From contig NMRB01000557.1 in NCBI GenBank assembly GCA_002633025.1, positions 139,399-203,398 of the forward strand: a stretch of 64,000 nt of DNA, in the 5' to 3' direction. The notes beneath the pieces are model-generated. The model had not been told where the DNA came from and ran no database searches. It saw only the letters and a program-made list of their open reading frames with translations. This stretch comes from Notospermus geniculatus (Eukaryota > Nemertea > Pilidiophora > Heteronemertea > Lineidae). A program made the position numbers and the translations under genes. This document shows, in pieces, positions 34,401 to 44,568 of the stretch (within the stretch, counting starts at the first letter, position 1; each line of letters begins with the position of its first letter).

Positions 34401-37074
34401 AATGTTTCACGAACCACTGCCATCATGCACAACTTTCTTGAGTACCGGTATATTTTGGTTTCTGTTGTTTTTACAGGAAGACGATCACGTTACTGATCTT
34501 ACACAGCAGATTGATGACCCGAGGAGGAAAAGTATTCTCAGTGAGCTCAATCGGAAGCTTTTTGCATTTGTGTACTTCATGTTTGCATGGAAAGTCTTCG
34601 AGTTCGTATCAGACAACGCGTTTGAGAAACAACTCAATATGCTCAAAGTTGGCTTCGGGATACTCTCTGTCGAAACGGAGAAGTTTGCAGCGGTATTTCC
34701 AACCACCATCTACGCTGTGATTCGGTGCCTCGACCTCGATGGAAAGCTGGAAAACTTTGAACGCTTCGTACCATGCTCACGTTGTCACCATTTGTACACT
34801 ATTGCCGATGTTTGTAATAGGAAAATAACGGAATGCACTCAGCCAACATATAAACGTGGAAAACGAACAGGCACGTGCAGCAACTCACTCGTCAGAGAAT
34901 CGCACGCTCGAAGGGGAAAACTCGTTCCGCTGTACCAGTATCGTGTCAGCAACATTGCCGAAAAAATCCAGTCACAGCTGCAGCGTCCAGGATACGAGAA
35001 ACTTTGTAAACAATGGTGTGAAAGGACTGAAGTGAGTGGAATGCTCAGTGACATTTATGATGGGGACGTTTGGAAGAAACTAGTTAGCGGACCGCGAACC
35101 TTTGGATTCATTCTTAATATTGACTGGTTTCAGCCATACGAGAATAGGAAAAACTCTATCGGTATCATTTATCTTGCGAATTTAAACCTTCCGCGTGAAA
35201 TTAGACATAAACGAGAAAATGTGATAGTGCTTTCAATCATTCCTGACTTTGACCATGAACCGCCTTGTATCACGTCCTACATCGAACCAATAGTACAGCA
35301 GTTAAAAGAACTCTGGGTGCCAGGAATAAAAATGAATACTTTTGAATACCCTGAAGGTGCTATCATCAAGGCTGCACTCATCTGCACATCTGCAGACGTC
35401 CCGGCTACCCGAAAGTTGTCCGGCTTCTTGGGTCATAGTGCTATCTACGGTTGCACGAAATGCAAGCACAAGTTCACGGGCGGGGTTGGTGACAAAAACT
35501 ACGGCGGCTTTGACAAACATCTGTGGGTTCGAAGGACGTATGCTGGGCACAAGCAGGCAGTTGCAAGAATCAAGATGGCGAAGACCGAACAAGAAAAAAA
35601 GAGACTAGAGTCAGAGACAGGTTACAGGTACGTTTCATGCTAGAATTTTGTTCATGTTAATCAGGATATCTGCCAATGTGATCTTTGGGAATCTAGTTGA
35701 ATTATTGATGGGAAGTGCATTAACTTTTTTTCCCCTCTTCAGATACACACCACTAATGGAACTGCCATATTTCGACAGCATCTCAATGACGGCTATTGAC
35801 CCCATGCACTGCTTGTTTTTGGGAATTGCCAAACACATGTTCAAACTTTGGCGGGACGACGGCACACTCAGCGATGATAAATTAACTGAAATTGACAAGA
35901 GGCTTGCCGACTTTGATGGGTCTACACGAATAGGCAGCGTACCAAAACGATTGTCCCTCCGGATGAAACTTACCGCCGATGAATGGAAAAATTGGACGCT
36001 ATATTATTCTCTCATAGTTCTGAACGGCATAATACCGGAATCGAAGCTGCGCAACTGGCACACTTTCGTAAAGGCCTGTAGGTTGATTACGAAACCAGTG
36101 ATCTCGAGGACCCAACTCACGATTATCGATGCGCTCTTCATAAAGTTCGGGAAAGAATTTACAACACTCTACGGATCAAAGCGAGTGACCCCAAACATGC
36201 ATTTTGCCTGTCACCTGACTGAAACGATTCAAAATTTAGGATCTGTGTATACCTTCTGGCTTTTTGCCTATTCGAAAGATACAACGGTTTTTTGGGGAAT
36301 TTCAATTCTAATGGTAGGGACATTGAGGAAACTTTGATGCGAAATATGTGCTTGGAGAACCACATTTACCGGATTGGACACGGACTTAGAAAGGAATGGA
36401 AGGATTACAATATGTTTTTCAAAGAATGGGCAGAAGCAACTAAACTTGAACTGAAACAGGCAACCTTTGAACTTTACGCTTTGACGAAAGTCTCTACAGA
36501 AATGTGCACTCGCCACTGGGCAACTTTAGATGGCATTGACATTTGCGGCAACACCCGTCCGGTGTATTTGGATGATGAAGATCGCTCTATACTGAAATCA
36601 ACGTATTCAGTTATGTATCCTGGGCAAACATTGGATATTTCTCATCTTGGGCGTTTTGCAATCGAGATACCGCACATAGAAATTGCCGGTGAACTTTTCG
36701 CATCTCAGAAGGATATAAGACGCCGAAGATACAGTAGAATCATGGCATCATGGTTCGACGGTTCAGGTATCTGTGCGGACAATATGTCTTTCCGTCCAGG
36801 GACGATTCAGCAAATTCTAAAACATTCTGTTATGGTAGGGAGTGAGATGAAAACACACGTACTGGCAGCTGTGAGGTGGAATAAAGTATATCCACACGAA
36901 CTCGGTTATCTTGCTCCCGTTGGCGTGTTCTACAAGGACAAATATGAAGAACCCTCACTGGCTACGTATATACCAGTTCAAAGAATCAACTGCCAATACA
37001 TCGCGAAAGATCGAAAGGAGGGTAATGATTCACTGATTGTCAGCATTCCAGTGGAACGTAAATGGCATCTGTAA
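31465..37074 (+). CDS. TNP2-like (Plavaka/EnSpm) transposase, one frameshift
   Basis: Exons 31465-31597, 34101-34168, 34477-35627 and 35743-37074 have GT/AG borders and matching phases (1, 0, 2). Exon 1 encodes a C2H2-type finger (CPICHVYVKRCSFDTHEKLC) and a basic stretch. Exon 3 carries the N-terminal TNP2 region: CSRCHHLY, RPGYEKLCKQW, IYDGDVWK, LNIDWFQPYENRKNSIGIIY, NLPREIRHKRENVIV, then GCTKCKHKF. Exon 4 continues with IDPMHCLFLGIAKHMFKLW and TPNMHFACHLTE. Near 36272 the frame changes: FWLFAY is followed, two extra nt (or one missing) later, by ERYNGFLG, after which it is open to the stop at 37074. About 890 residues in all, near full length for the family. It acts in the nucleus, cutting and joining element ends. 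One frameshift suggests recent inactivation or a sequencing error. Confidence 0.88.
31598..34100 (+). other. First intron of the transposase gene
   Basis: 2.5 kb between GGTAACG and ATTTCAG. No coding exon is recognisable in it. At 33780-33801 the plus strand has four G-runs separated by single T (GGGTGGGGGTGGGGGTGGGG), a strong G-quadruplex pattern that would also appear in the pre-mRNA. Confidence 0.6.
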
Positions 37075-37566
37075 TTCACAGAGTCCCCTAATTTTCTGTT
37101 AGACATTAATTGTATGTGTGAAATAGGCTGTGGTGTTGCCTGGTGCCAACCGTGCACGCAGAATCTTTCACTGTTTAGCGATTTGATGCGGCGTGTATAC
37201 AATGTACATCACTTGTAGTGCCATTTTCAAGGCACTTGTAAAAACATGTACCATACTGTCGTGTACTAGGCCTATAGTGTATATTTGTCTATGAAGTGAA
37301 TAATGCATTATATAACTGTACATTTTGTGTTGATTATTCTTTGATTTTCCTCTTGCATTTGTCAATGTTCATCTACAAACATAATGGGAATTTGCGTGTG
37401 CTATCTGCACTCAATTGGAAAGCCACTGCCTTTCAAGGTGTGGCCAGCTGACATGCCGTATCCAGTATTTCAGGTTTCGGCCTGAACATGGTGGCTGTGC
37501 GACTGCCTGCTTCAGGGAGTAGGCCGTACGACAGAATAATTATAATGAGGACAGTAGCAGACTGTG

Positions 37567-37699
37567 CCATTGAATTTAATAAATCGGTGGAATCCAATTG
37601 GCAACATGCCTAGTAATTAGCTTTCCCAGCCAGAGCTACGGTTCAGTAATTATCTGGGGTAATTAACACCTGTTTGGACAAGGTGAGGTTCATGGATAA
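37567..37699 (-). repeat. Right terminal inverted repeat of the 9.8-kb transposon
   Basis: Complement of the left repeat. It holds AATAAA at 37578-37583 on the plus strand, about 500 nt after the transposase stop and the first clear poly(A) signal I see for that gene. Confidence 0.88.
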
Positions 37700-37789
37700 A
37701 AAATCCGCATTGTGGATTTTTAGTCATGAAGAATTTGATTTTGTGGATTTTCACTAAGACGTTTTGCGTCTTCGTGGTTTTTGATGCTG

Positions 37790-37857
37790 TGCGTTCCCTT
37801 GCGGTTACCTTATATGGCAATCGGAAGTCCTTATTAGGTAATCGCAAGGGAACGCAA
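37790..37857. repeat. Short hairpin
   Basis: GCGTTCCCTTGCGGTTACCT pairs with the mostly complementary AGGTAATCGCAAGGGAACGC. It lies about 90 bp outside the transposon edge. No gene from here to 38690. Confidence 0.7.
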
Positions 37858-38691
37858 CCCCGTCTCAAGCCAAAATCGCAACAGTGGATCACCCGCTTAA
37901 AGAACTCACTGCAGTCTCTAGTCATGAAAGCATGATCGATTGAATCAATAGAGCCATAAACCCTGCATAATTAGCATATTCATGCATAATTAGCCATGGG
38001 CGCGGAGGGAAACTTGTACATTACAAATGTATTAGAAAAGGTGTGAATTGCTAATTTTCCTGCCTGATAAACGATTACGATGCGAAATTTTGGGAACAGA
38101 TGTGGTTTTATTCTGCAGTACATATACCAGAAAGTTGGAATGATTTTAGAAGTAGTTCAACAAATTATTATGCTTTTGATAATTTCTAATAAACCTTCCA
38201 TCCAATATGGCGGCATAAACTAATGGCTAAGCAGGAAGTAACGTCACGTGCATGCCCTCTATGGTCACGCACCTCTAATGACTGGCCAATGCATTTACCA
38301 TTAGAAATGGCGAGATGCCCGTGCTCGTAGTTTGGTCCCAGAGTTTCGTTGGAAGGAACCGTTCGGACACAACATACCCCTAGCCTAATGCTTCAAACCA
38401 TAAAGTTTTAGTTGTGGGTTGACCATGATAATTTCAGGGTTTGGGCGTACTGAAAATATGAGGGGTAATTTCGCACGATATTTCAATGCAGCCACTCCAT
38501 ATGGGCGTAGTAATACACTTAACCCACTGGAAGACAGGCTTATGATACCATCACTATCAAACTTTCCCAAAAGTTGAAAATTATTTTTCTCTTAATTATT
38601 TCTGTGTCAAACAGAATATTTAATTGCCTTTTACTCGATATTATCTATGATAAATGGAGAAAACTGGGTTTTTAAAGATCTACTTTTACCA

Positions 38692-38775
38692 TGTAACCCC
38701 ACGCTGATTGGTCAATTCCTGTAACCCCGCGCTGTTTGGTCAATTCCTGTAACCCCGCGCTGATTGGTCAATTCC
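38692..38775 (+). promoter_or_regulatory. Three 28-bp tandem units with inverted CCAAT boxes
   Basis: Units of TGTAACCCCGCGCTGATTGG followed by TCAATTCC start at 38692, 38720 and 38748. Units 1 and 3 have ATTGG (CCAAT reversed), unit 2 has TTTGG. A CACGTGAC E-box follows at 38779. The array lies about 100 bp upstream of the ORF at 38879, so it may be a proximal promoter; NF-Y binding is an inference from the motif. Confidence 0.55.
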
Positions 38776-38878
38776 TGGCACGTGACCCTATAGCTCTGCA
38801 GCGTAGAAGAAGACTGATATTCCAGATGACGATGCCTCTCCCGCCTCTCGTGTAGAACATCAAGACTGCAACACAACA

Positions 38879-39277
38879 ATGTGGACGTGCCAAAATCCGA
38901 TTGCAAGAGGACATCAAAAGCTTCCCTGTAACTTCAGTGTCACGGAAATTCATCACGAAATATATAAAGATGTGAAAGTCCCAAGCTTTGATAAGACTAT
39001 CTATGACCATATGTCGAATACATCCTCCAGTATGAGGTGTGCATTCCTCTGTTTTGCACTTGATTTACTTGGTTTCATATTCAACGGTGATTCGGGGGTT
39101 TGTCTGTGTCACGTCACGAGACCGAGGTGTAGGAAGAAGAAGTACGTGGTTCTACCGAATAACGTGAAGCACATGGTCAGAAAGGTTGGTAACTTATGTG
39201 ACTGCAAAACTTATCCCGAGGTGATGAATGCTCAAAATGCATCACTTCTAATGAACCACGTGACCTGTTTCACCTGA
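38879..39277 (+). CDS. Possible PAN/Apple-like ORF
   Basis: 132 codons from ATGTGG. The segment SSSMRCAFLCFALDLLGFIF followed by NGDSGVC resembles the core of PAN/Apple domains (Cys-x3-Cys, hydrophobic stretch, later Cys), with one expected cysteine replaced by Leu. After the TGA the same frame opens again (39290-39481) with several cysteines, so the gene could be longer with a disabling stop or be spliced. No signal peptide is clear. Function is not assignable beyond a possible secreted or surface binding domain. Confidence 0.33.
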   Translation: MWTCQNPIARGHQKLPCNFSVTEIHHEIYKDVKVPSFDKTIYDHMSNTSSSMRCAFLCFALDLLGFIFNGDSGVCLCHVTRPRCRKKKYVVLPNNVKHMVRKVGNLCDCKTYPEVMNAQNASLLMNHVTCFT

Positions 39278-39481
39278 CCAGCACTTTTTGTGACTCAGTC
39301 CAGTGTTGCTTGTCGAACTGGTAACTTATACTGTTTTGACGAATTCAGAAGACATGGTAACATGGGCTGTTGTGTCGTTCCCCACACCCCAACAAAAGTG
39401 TACCACAAAGGTCTTGGAGTTGGTAATTTCGGTATGTCGGGCGAAACCGTCTATTTCATGTGGGGGAATACAGTATTCTGA

Positions 39482-40723
39482 ATGCACTATGGCGTTTGAA
39501 ATTTTGCGAGTCGTTCGCTATATCCTGGCTTTCGGTCGATACTGCCACTTTTTGTCGACATCCGGCGCCAACGGCGGAGATTGCATCATTCTCCAATACC
39601 GTAGTTTTATCTTTCGCCCCAGTGTCGGAGAATATACGATTAAAATACAATGCACTCGTGGATACCCTGCGAACGAGAATTACTCTACATTGGGCGAGGT
39701 TGATAAGCGGTAGTTCAACAACATTGTCAATAGAGGTCTCCCTTAACGCAGGTATATTTAGCGTAGCATTGGAAAGGAATACTGTGCCACTTTTAAGTGC
39801 TGCTGCTAGATTACTCATGTAATATTTCCCTATGGACGGCAATGGGAAAGAAGATGATTATTATTGTAGCCCTCTCTGACGGAGACAATGATTAATCATC
39901 TTTTTTTGCGGTTGTCCACACTCACTACAACTACGTTTTTGTCGTCAATAAATGATATTCAATTAAAGAAGGATAGATACTTGATTCACAATCTTTTCAA
40001 AGTATCTGAATTTTGTCATTTTTTTCTTTCAACTACTGTAAGAGATGGATAGGTACGCATTTTATTCGATATGGTCTTTTAAAAAAGGCCCAGGGAATCG
40101 TATTCAAGAGGGTCAATATGGCCAAAATATCACTTTACCCCCAAAATGCCTAGCTTCATCTTCGAATAGAATCAAACCAAGAGTTTTTCATGACATTTTG
40201 ATGACCTTACTAACCCCTTTGAAAACGGTTGATCGTTTTAGATTAAACCTGTGCACCTTACTGGAATACCAGTACCAAAATGATATCGCCACTGCTAAGG
40301 ATACTCAGTTCCTCGTGGATCATTTCATGCCAAGAGACGTGTTCACATGTAACAGTTAATCGGGTGACACGTACCTTGTTCCTTTGCAAGAGCTAGTAAA
40401 AGACCACGTCCTTGTGAGGAACATGAGTAGGGTTGAGATGGTCTCTTCCATCGTTGCCATAAGGCTATGGCTTCGTCCCTGATGGAAAAATTCATGCAAG
40501 AACAATGGTTTCAATGATTTTAATTACATACATGTATGTACTATTCAGTCCAAGGTTTCAATCTGCGACTCCCAGGAAGATGTTTGAATTTTCAAAGTGT
40601 TAGCAGAATGCAGATAGAGGTCTCATAGCCTCGTGAGGTAAAGTCCAGTAAAGTGCACAGGTTTAATCTAAAACGAGGCTTGCCTGATATACGTATTTCA
40701 GTGAATCAAGACCTAGTTTTCAT
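39482..40723. other. No gene accepted; dispersed repeat at the end
   Basis: Two overlapping open frames of about 120-128 codons (39460-39822 plus, 39456-39842 minus) cannot be told apart and resemble no family. 40570-40723 is the second copy of the repeat at 27098-27240 and ends where block copy 2 starts. Confidence 0.45.
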
Positions 40724-41021
40724 GTAACGCACATCACCTTACGAGTGATGCCCGTTGTACACGTAGGATTTTTCTTGTACTAAAAATTATAAATGGGGCT
40801 TAAATGGGTGGTCAGAATCATGCGTTTCAGCACGACAATCGCTAGTCTGTGACCGAAATCACCCTTTACGAGCCTCACTTATAATTTTTAGTACCAAAAA
40901 TCCTACAGTGTACAACGGGCATTAGGGACATGGTCCCGGCAAAACGAAAGCGGAACGCATGAGAAACTGACAAAACGTTGGTCAAACGTATTTGTGCAGG
41001 TCACGTGACGGACAAAACAGG

Positions 41022-41029
41022 TATAAATA
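41022..41029 (+). promoter_or_regulatory. TATA box of the MADF ORF, copy 2
   Basis: TATAAATA with CACGTGAC at 41002, the same arrangement as in copy 1. Conservation here reflects the shared origin of the blocks. Confidence 0.6.
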
Positions 41030-41119
41030 GCCCGGTGAACTGAACATCGAGTGCACATGTTTCCATGCTGTCAAAGATGACAAAAGGGAAGTCCGGGAAG
41101 GGGAAGGGCAAGGCACGGA

Positions 41120-41434
41120 ATGGTGCCCGGCCAAACCTCCCCTCCCTCTGACCATGCTGCAGACAGTGGGGCAGAACAGTCTGAACAGGTTGATACCATA
41201 GAAGCAGAAGTCCCAGAGGCCCATGATGCACCACAGGAAACTAACACTGGCAAATCAGTATCAAGGCCAAAGAAACCGAAGAAGTCTTGCCGCTTCAAAG
41301 ATGAGCAGGAAGAGGGACAAGTCATGGAATGGGTGGAGGAGCATCCTTATCTGTGGAATTTGAAGAACAATGACTACAAAAACAAGGCCAAAAAGGAACG
41401 TCTCTGGGAAGACAAGGCTAAGGAGCTGAGCTAA
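41120..41434 (+). CDS. MADF/Myb-SANT-like DNA-binding ORF (fragment)
   Basis: 104 codons. After an acidic leader comes a basic linker (SRPKKPKKSCRFK) and a C-terminal segment EWVEEHPYLWNLKNNDYKNK, then KKERLWEDKAKELS. This fits the first two helices of a MADF domain (spaced Trp residues, DYKN, LWEDKAKEL). Such proteins accompany PIF/Harbinger transposases and help them bind ends and enter the nucleus; that role is inferred. The start is uncertain: ATG at 41076 gives MTKGKSGKGKGK in another frame that ends in a stop before this one is used. A full MADF domain would continue past the stop, so the gene is truncated or an unseen exon follows. Confidence 0.6.
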   Translation: MVPGQTSPPSDHAADSGAEQSEQVDTIEAEVPEAHDAPQETNTGKSVSRPKKPKKSCRFKDEQEEGQVMEWVEEHPYLWNLKNNDYKNKAKKERLWEDKAKELS

Positions 41435-41796
41435 TGATGATAATAATTGTAATTCTCTTAATCCCTTCCGGAAATAACCAGGACCGTTAGTATAAAATAC
41501 AAGCCATTTTGGTGAATTCCCCCTGAAAAAACAAAAAAAGGGTGACCATCGGCAATAGTTATTTTATATTTTTGTTGGAATGACATTATTTTTGGCAGGA
41601 ATATCTTGTTTTTTATTTAAAGAGCTGAAGTTATTTAGATTGGGTTACAAGCTTACATATTTGTTGGCCGAAGGGGGTGGGGCGTAGTACGCCGGGTGCG
41701 CTCCCTTGGATCCGCGCCTGGAAATACTGAGTGAGATCATCTCTGGGCGCTCAATGTCTCTGTGAGATGTGAAAAATCCCATCTCTGCGAGTTTAA

Positions 41797-41972
41797 ACCT
41801 ACAACCTGCGACCCGTGTGGTGGCACAGATAATATATGCTGACTGATGCTGGATGGGCTGTCGTTGACCTACCTGGTGGAGTGTAATTACACAGGAGATC
41901 TGCATTTGAATTTCCCTGGCAGCCATTTAAATATTCTACCACACTCCCTCCTTTTATACCGTGGGTGTAGGT
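41797..41972. mobile_element. 176-bp MITE with TTAA duplication (piggyBac type)
   Basis: The ends are ACCTACA / TGTAGGT, flanked by TTAA (41793-41796 and 41973-41976). Copy 1 has a single TTAA at 7989-7992 in otherwise matching sequence. Exact TTAA duplication is characteristic of piggyBac-family elements. Confidence 0.88.
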
Positions 41973-42983
41973 TTAAGGGCGCGCTGCAACACTAGCGAGT
42001 TTGGTAGCACGGCTCCAAAATCACAAGTTGTCACAAATATGAGCTGTCAGTGAGTTGACCAATAGGTGTCACTACGGCCCAATTCAATGCATAATAGCGG
42101 ACCCATTCATTCCTGATTGAGCATCAATCTAAACAAATTTCTTCTGTAAATGTATTGGTCCGCTAGAACTGTGCTGCCATCTTTTGGCAATACGCGCAGC
42201 TGGATTTTACTGACGGGCCATCACTATATCACTATCAAATATAAGCAGCAGGCGACACCATACTCAAATTCGATCATGTCCACCGTAACACTGGGGAATG
42301 GGGTTATCCATGATGAAGCAGACCACGCGAGAATATGCGTGGGTTTGGACGTTAGTAGGCCTACACAGTTGCCACCTATTATTATTAATGACGATTCAAG
42401 ATTTGATCGGCGGTGCTTGGTGAACCGCATCGCTCGAACAATGAACCTCTCAGGTCACCTCTGCTCTACAAGTCATTATGTGGCCAAATGGAGACCCCCA
42501 TTCGTTCTTCAATAAGAACAATTTCTATGCGGCCCGACCGACCTAGCTTCGGTAATCGTCCCCGAGAAATAGGCCAACCCTGTTCCAATCTGTCATTATC
42601 GGTATCGAGATCATTATAACGATTGACAATCGCCCCGATATTTGAACTTTTGTCCAAACAAATTGGACGTGAAACACCTCGTTGAAAGCATACAGTGTAT
42701 ATCTACGAGCAAATCAAGTAAGTAGGAAGATTGTATGCATGCAATATTTAGCAAAGCTATCTCGGCATTGAATGAAGCGAAGTACCAGTCCCCAAAGCGA
42801 AGTAATAGTTGGTAACGATCTGGTAAGTCTTTGCCAAATAAATCGACCCTAGGCCTAGGTGAACAAAGTCCACAGAGGAGAGTATTTCGGTTTACTGGGT
42901 ACCTTTTCTTAGTGAATGGCTCCCGTTCTCAAAATATAGGCTCACAAATTGGTGCAGTGAAAAATCTACACATATCACCCGTC

Positions 42984-43269
42984 TAAAGCGGCCCATACAC
43001 GATCAATATTATTGCGCAATATGAGGATCACAATGGGCAATATTATTGCCAATCTTTCTTCTACCCATCAAGCGAAAAGCACACGACCACCCATTTGGGC
43101 CCATATTGTGCAATAATATTGCGCCGTGTATTGGCGGCTTTAGACTAAGAATCCATTCACGCGATTTTCTTGCCGCAGACGCTCGAAAGCATTGTTTGTT
43201 TCCGCCGCGTTGGTCGTGGACAAAGGATACGACATCGCGCGGCACGAAAATCGCGTGAATGGATTCTTA
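42984..43269. mobile_element. Two adjacent MITEs inserted in copy 2
   Basis: MITE A (42984-43142) has ends TAAAGCGGCCCATACACG / CGTGTATTGGCGGCTTTA and inner AATATTATTGC palindromes. MITE B (about 43146-43269) has ends TAAGAATCCATTCACGCG / CGCGTGAATGGATTCTTA. Copy 1 lacks both (CCGTCTGAGGTTCC near 8989). The order of insertion and target duplications cannot be settled by eye. Confidence 0.78.
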
Positions 43270-43535
43270 TTCTAAGGTTCCTGTGTGACAGGGATCATAA
43301 TCAAGGTCAGGTTTTATTGTTCAACGAGGGAATAGGATATGTGACTGTAGAGACCATGAGTATTCGAACATAGCCACACAACAGCAGACTCCTATGTCCA
43401 TGACGTAATCCCTAGGACTTTCGCCTCTGCTACACTGGTCGCAAAAGTAACATTCGCAACATTAAATCTGAGAACTGCTTTATAGATAAACCAAAGTCTT
43501 ATCTGATCTGACGGCATCTGGTGACCTTACAGTAT

Positions 43536-43934
43536 GGGCCATATTCATAAAGCGTGTTTAGCCTAGTCAGCGTACAAATTCTGCATTACACAAGTTAAAG
43601 GCCTAGAAAACTATTGTTCTGCCTTCTGTATGCTGCCTGATCTCTGGCATTTACCCACAAGATGATCATACGCGTCTAACGTTCCTGCGTCTCAGTGTGG
43701 GAGGACAAAAGAAAGTGTTGGACAAAGTCTAGACAAGCCTGCCTGATCGTTTAACTTTTCCTTTGTCCTCTTGGACTTAGACGCAGGATAGTTAGACGCG
43801 TGTGATTATCCTGCGAGTAAACGCCTCTCGTGAAGCACCATACAGACATCAGACAATAGTTTTCTTGGCCTTTTACCTGTGTAATGCAGAATTTGTACGC
43901 TGATTAGGCTAAACACCCTTTATGAATATGGCCC
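43536..43934. mobile_element. 399-bp hairpin element, complete
   Basis: Arms of about 190 bp run from GGGCCATATTCATAAAGCGT to its complement ending ATATGGCCC, meeting near 43735. The left arm belongs to block copy 2; in copy 1 only this left half exists. Confidence 0.82.
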
Positions 43935-44220
43935 TTAGTGTCTATTCTCCCGACTGGTAAAGAGGGACAGCAAATAAGGACCTACCTCACTTTCACAACA
44001 AATCATTAGCGTACCTGAAAAAAAAGATGCCTACAGAAAAGCAATGAATACCAATTTTGGATCACTGACAGCATGATCTCTGATTTCCGTTAAAGAAAAG
44101 ATCTAGAAACAACATCTTTGGCCCGATCGAGTAGACGTTTGTGTTGTTAGCATTTTTTCTTTAAAATGTAGTATAGTATTCCCGTGCATACATAGGCCTA
44201 CATGTATTTCAGGATGTCTA

Positions 44221-44374
44221 AAGCCTAGTTCACACTGCAGGCGCGGTGCGATTCGCGCCTGATTGTTTCCACTGTTAAGCCTATAGCTGTTCACACTTGC
44301 GATGTGAAAGAAGGCTGTAATCCTTTGTTCAGATCGCGGCGCGTCGCACCGCGCCTGCAGTGTGAACTAGGCTT
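44221..44374. repeat. 154-bp hairpin MITE
   Basis: The ends AAGCCTAGTTCACACTGCAG and its complement continue as perfect complements for about 31 bp (through GCGCGGTGCGA). It lies about 195 bp upstream of the glucuronosyltransferase start exon. Confidence 0.85.
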
Positions 44375-44568
44375 GATAAGATTTTAACATCCTTACCTTA
44401 TGACATAGAACGGTCATGAAAGGTAAATATAATAAATTACGTAGATTACTGTCACCACGTCGCGGTTATCATGTTATGAGTGGTCGTTGTCAAGTACAGA
44501 ACCGGCAAATTTTGTTTTCAACTGACTGTAAGTTATCCCTCTTGTTCTTGCTTTTTTACAGTTTCAAG

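Larger units (their letters stand above)
27892..37699. mobile_element. 9.8-kb two-gene DNA transposon, TNP2/Plavaka type
   Basis: Bounded by nearly identical inverted repeats (27892-28032 and about 37567-37699) starting TTATCCATGAACCTCACC. Inside are a plus-strand TNP2-like transposase gene (31465-37074) and a minus-strand multi-exon gene of unknown function (28566-30741), divergent from about 30.75-31.46 kb. TNP2-type transposases belong to the EnSpm/CACTA superfamily and fungal/animal Plavaka elements. I do not see a CACTA-type tip. An N at 27891 and a T/A run blur the exact outer end, so the target duplication cannot be read. Confidence 0.85.
40724..43753 (+). mobile_element. Repeat block copy 2 (Harbinger-like remnant)
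   Basis: Colinear with 6978-9689 from GTAACGCACATCACC to GATCGTTTAA. It carries the intact MADF ORF and two insertions absent from copy 1 (41797-41972 and 42984-43269), and lacks the 213-bp insertion of copy 1. A 121-codon ORF (42150-42515) mirrors the one in copy 1. A third fragment of that part is at 59834-59965. Confidence 0.78.

Noticed and set aside
39456-39842. 128-codon minus ORF and 120-codon plus ORF on the same DNA
   Set aside because: Neither has recognisable similarity and they cannot be separated by composition.
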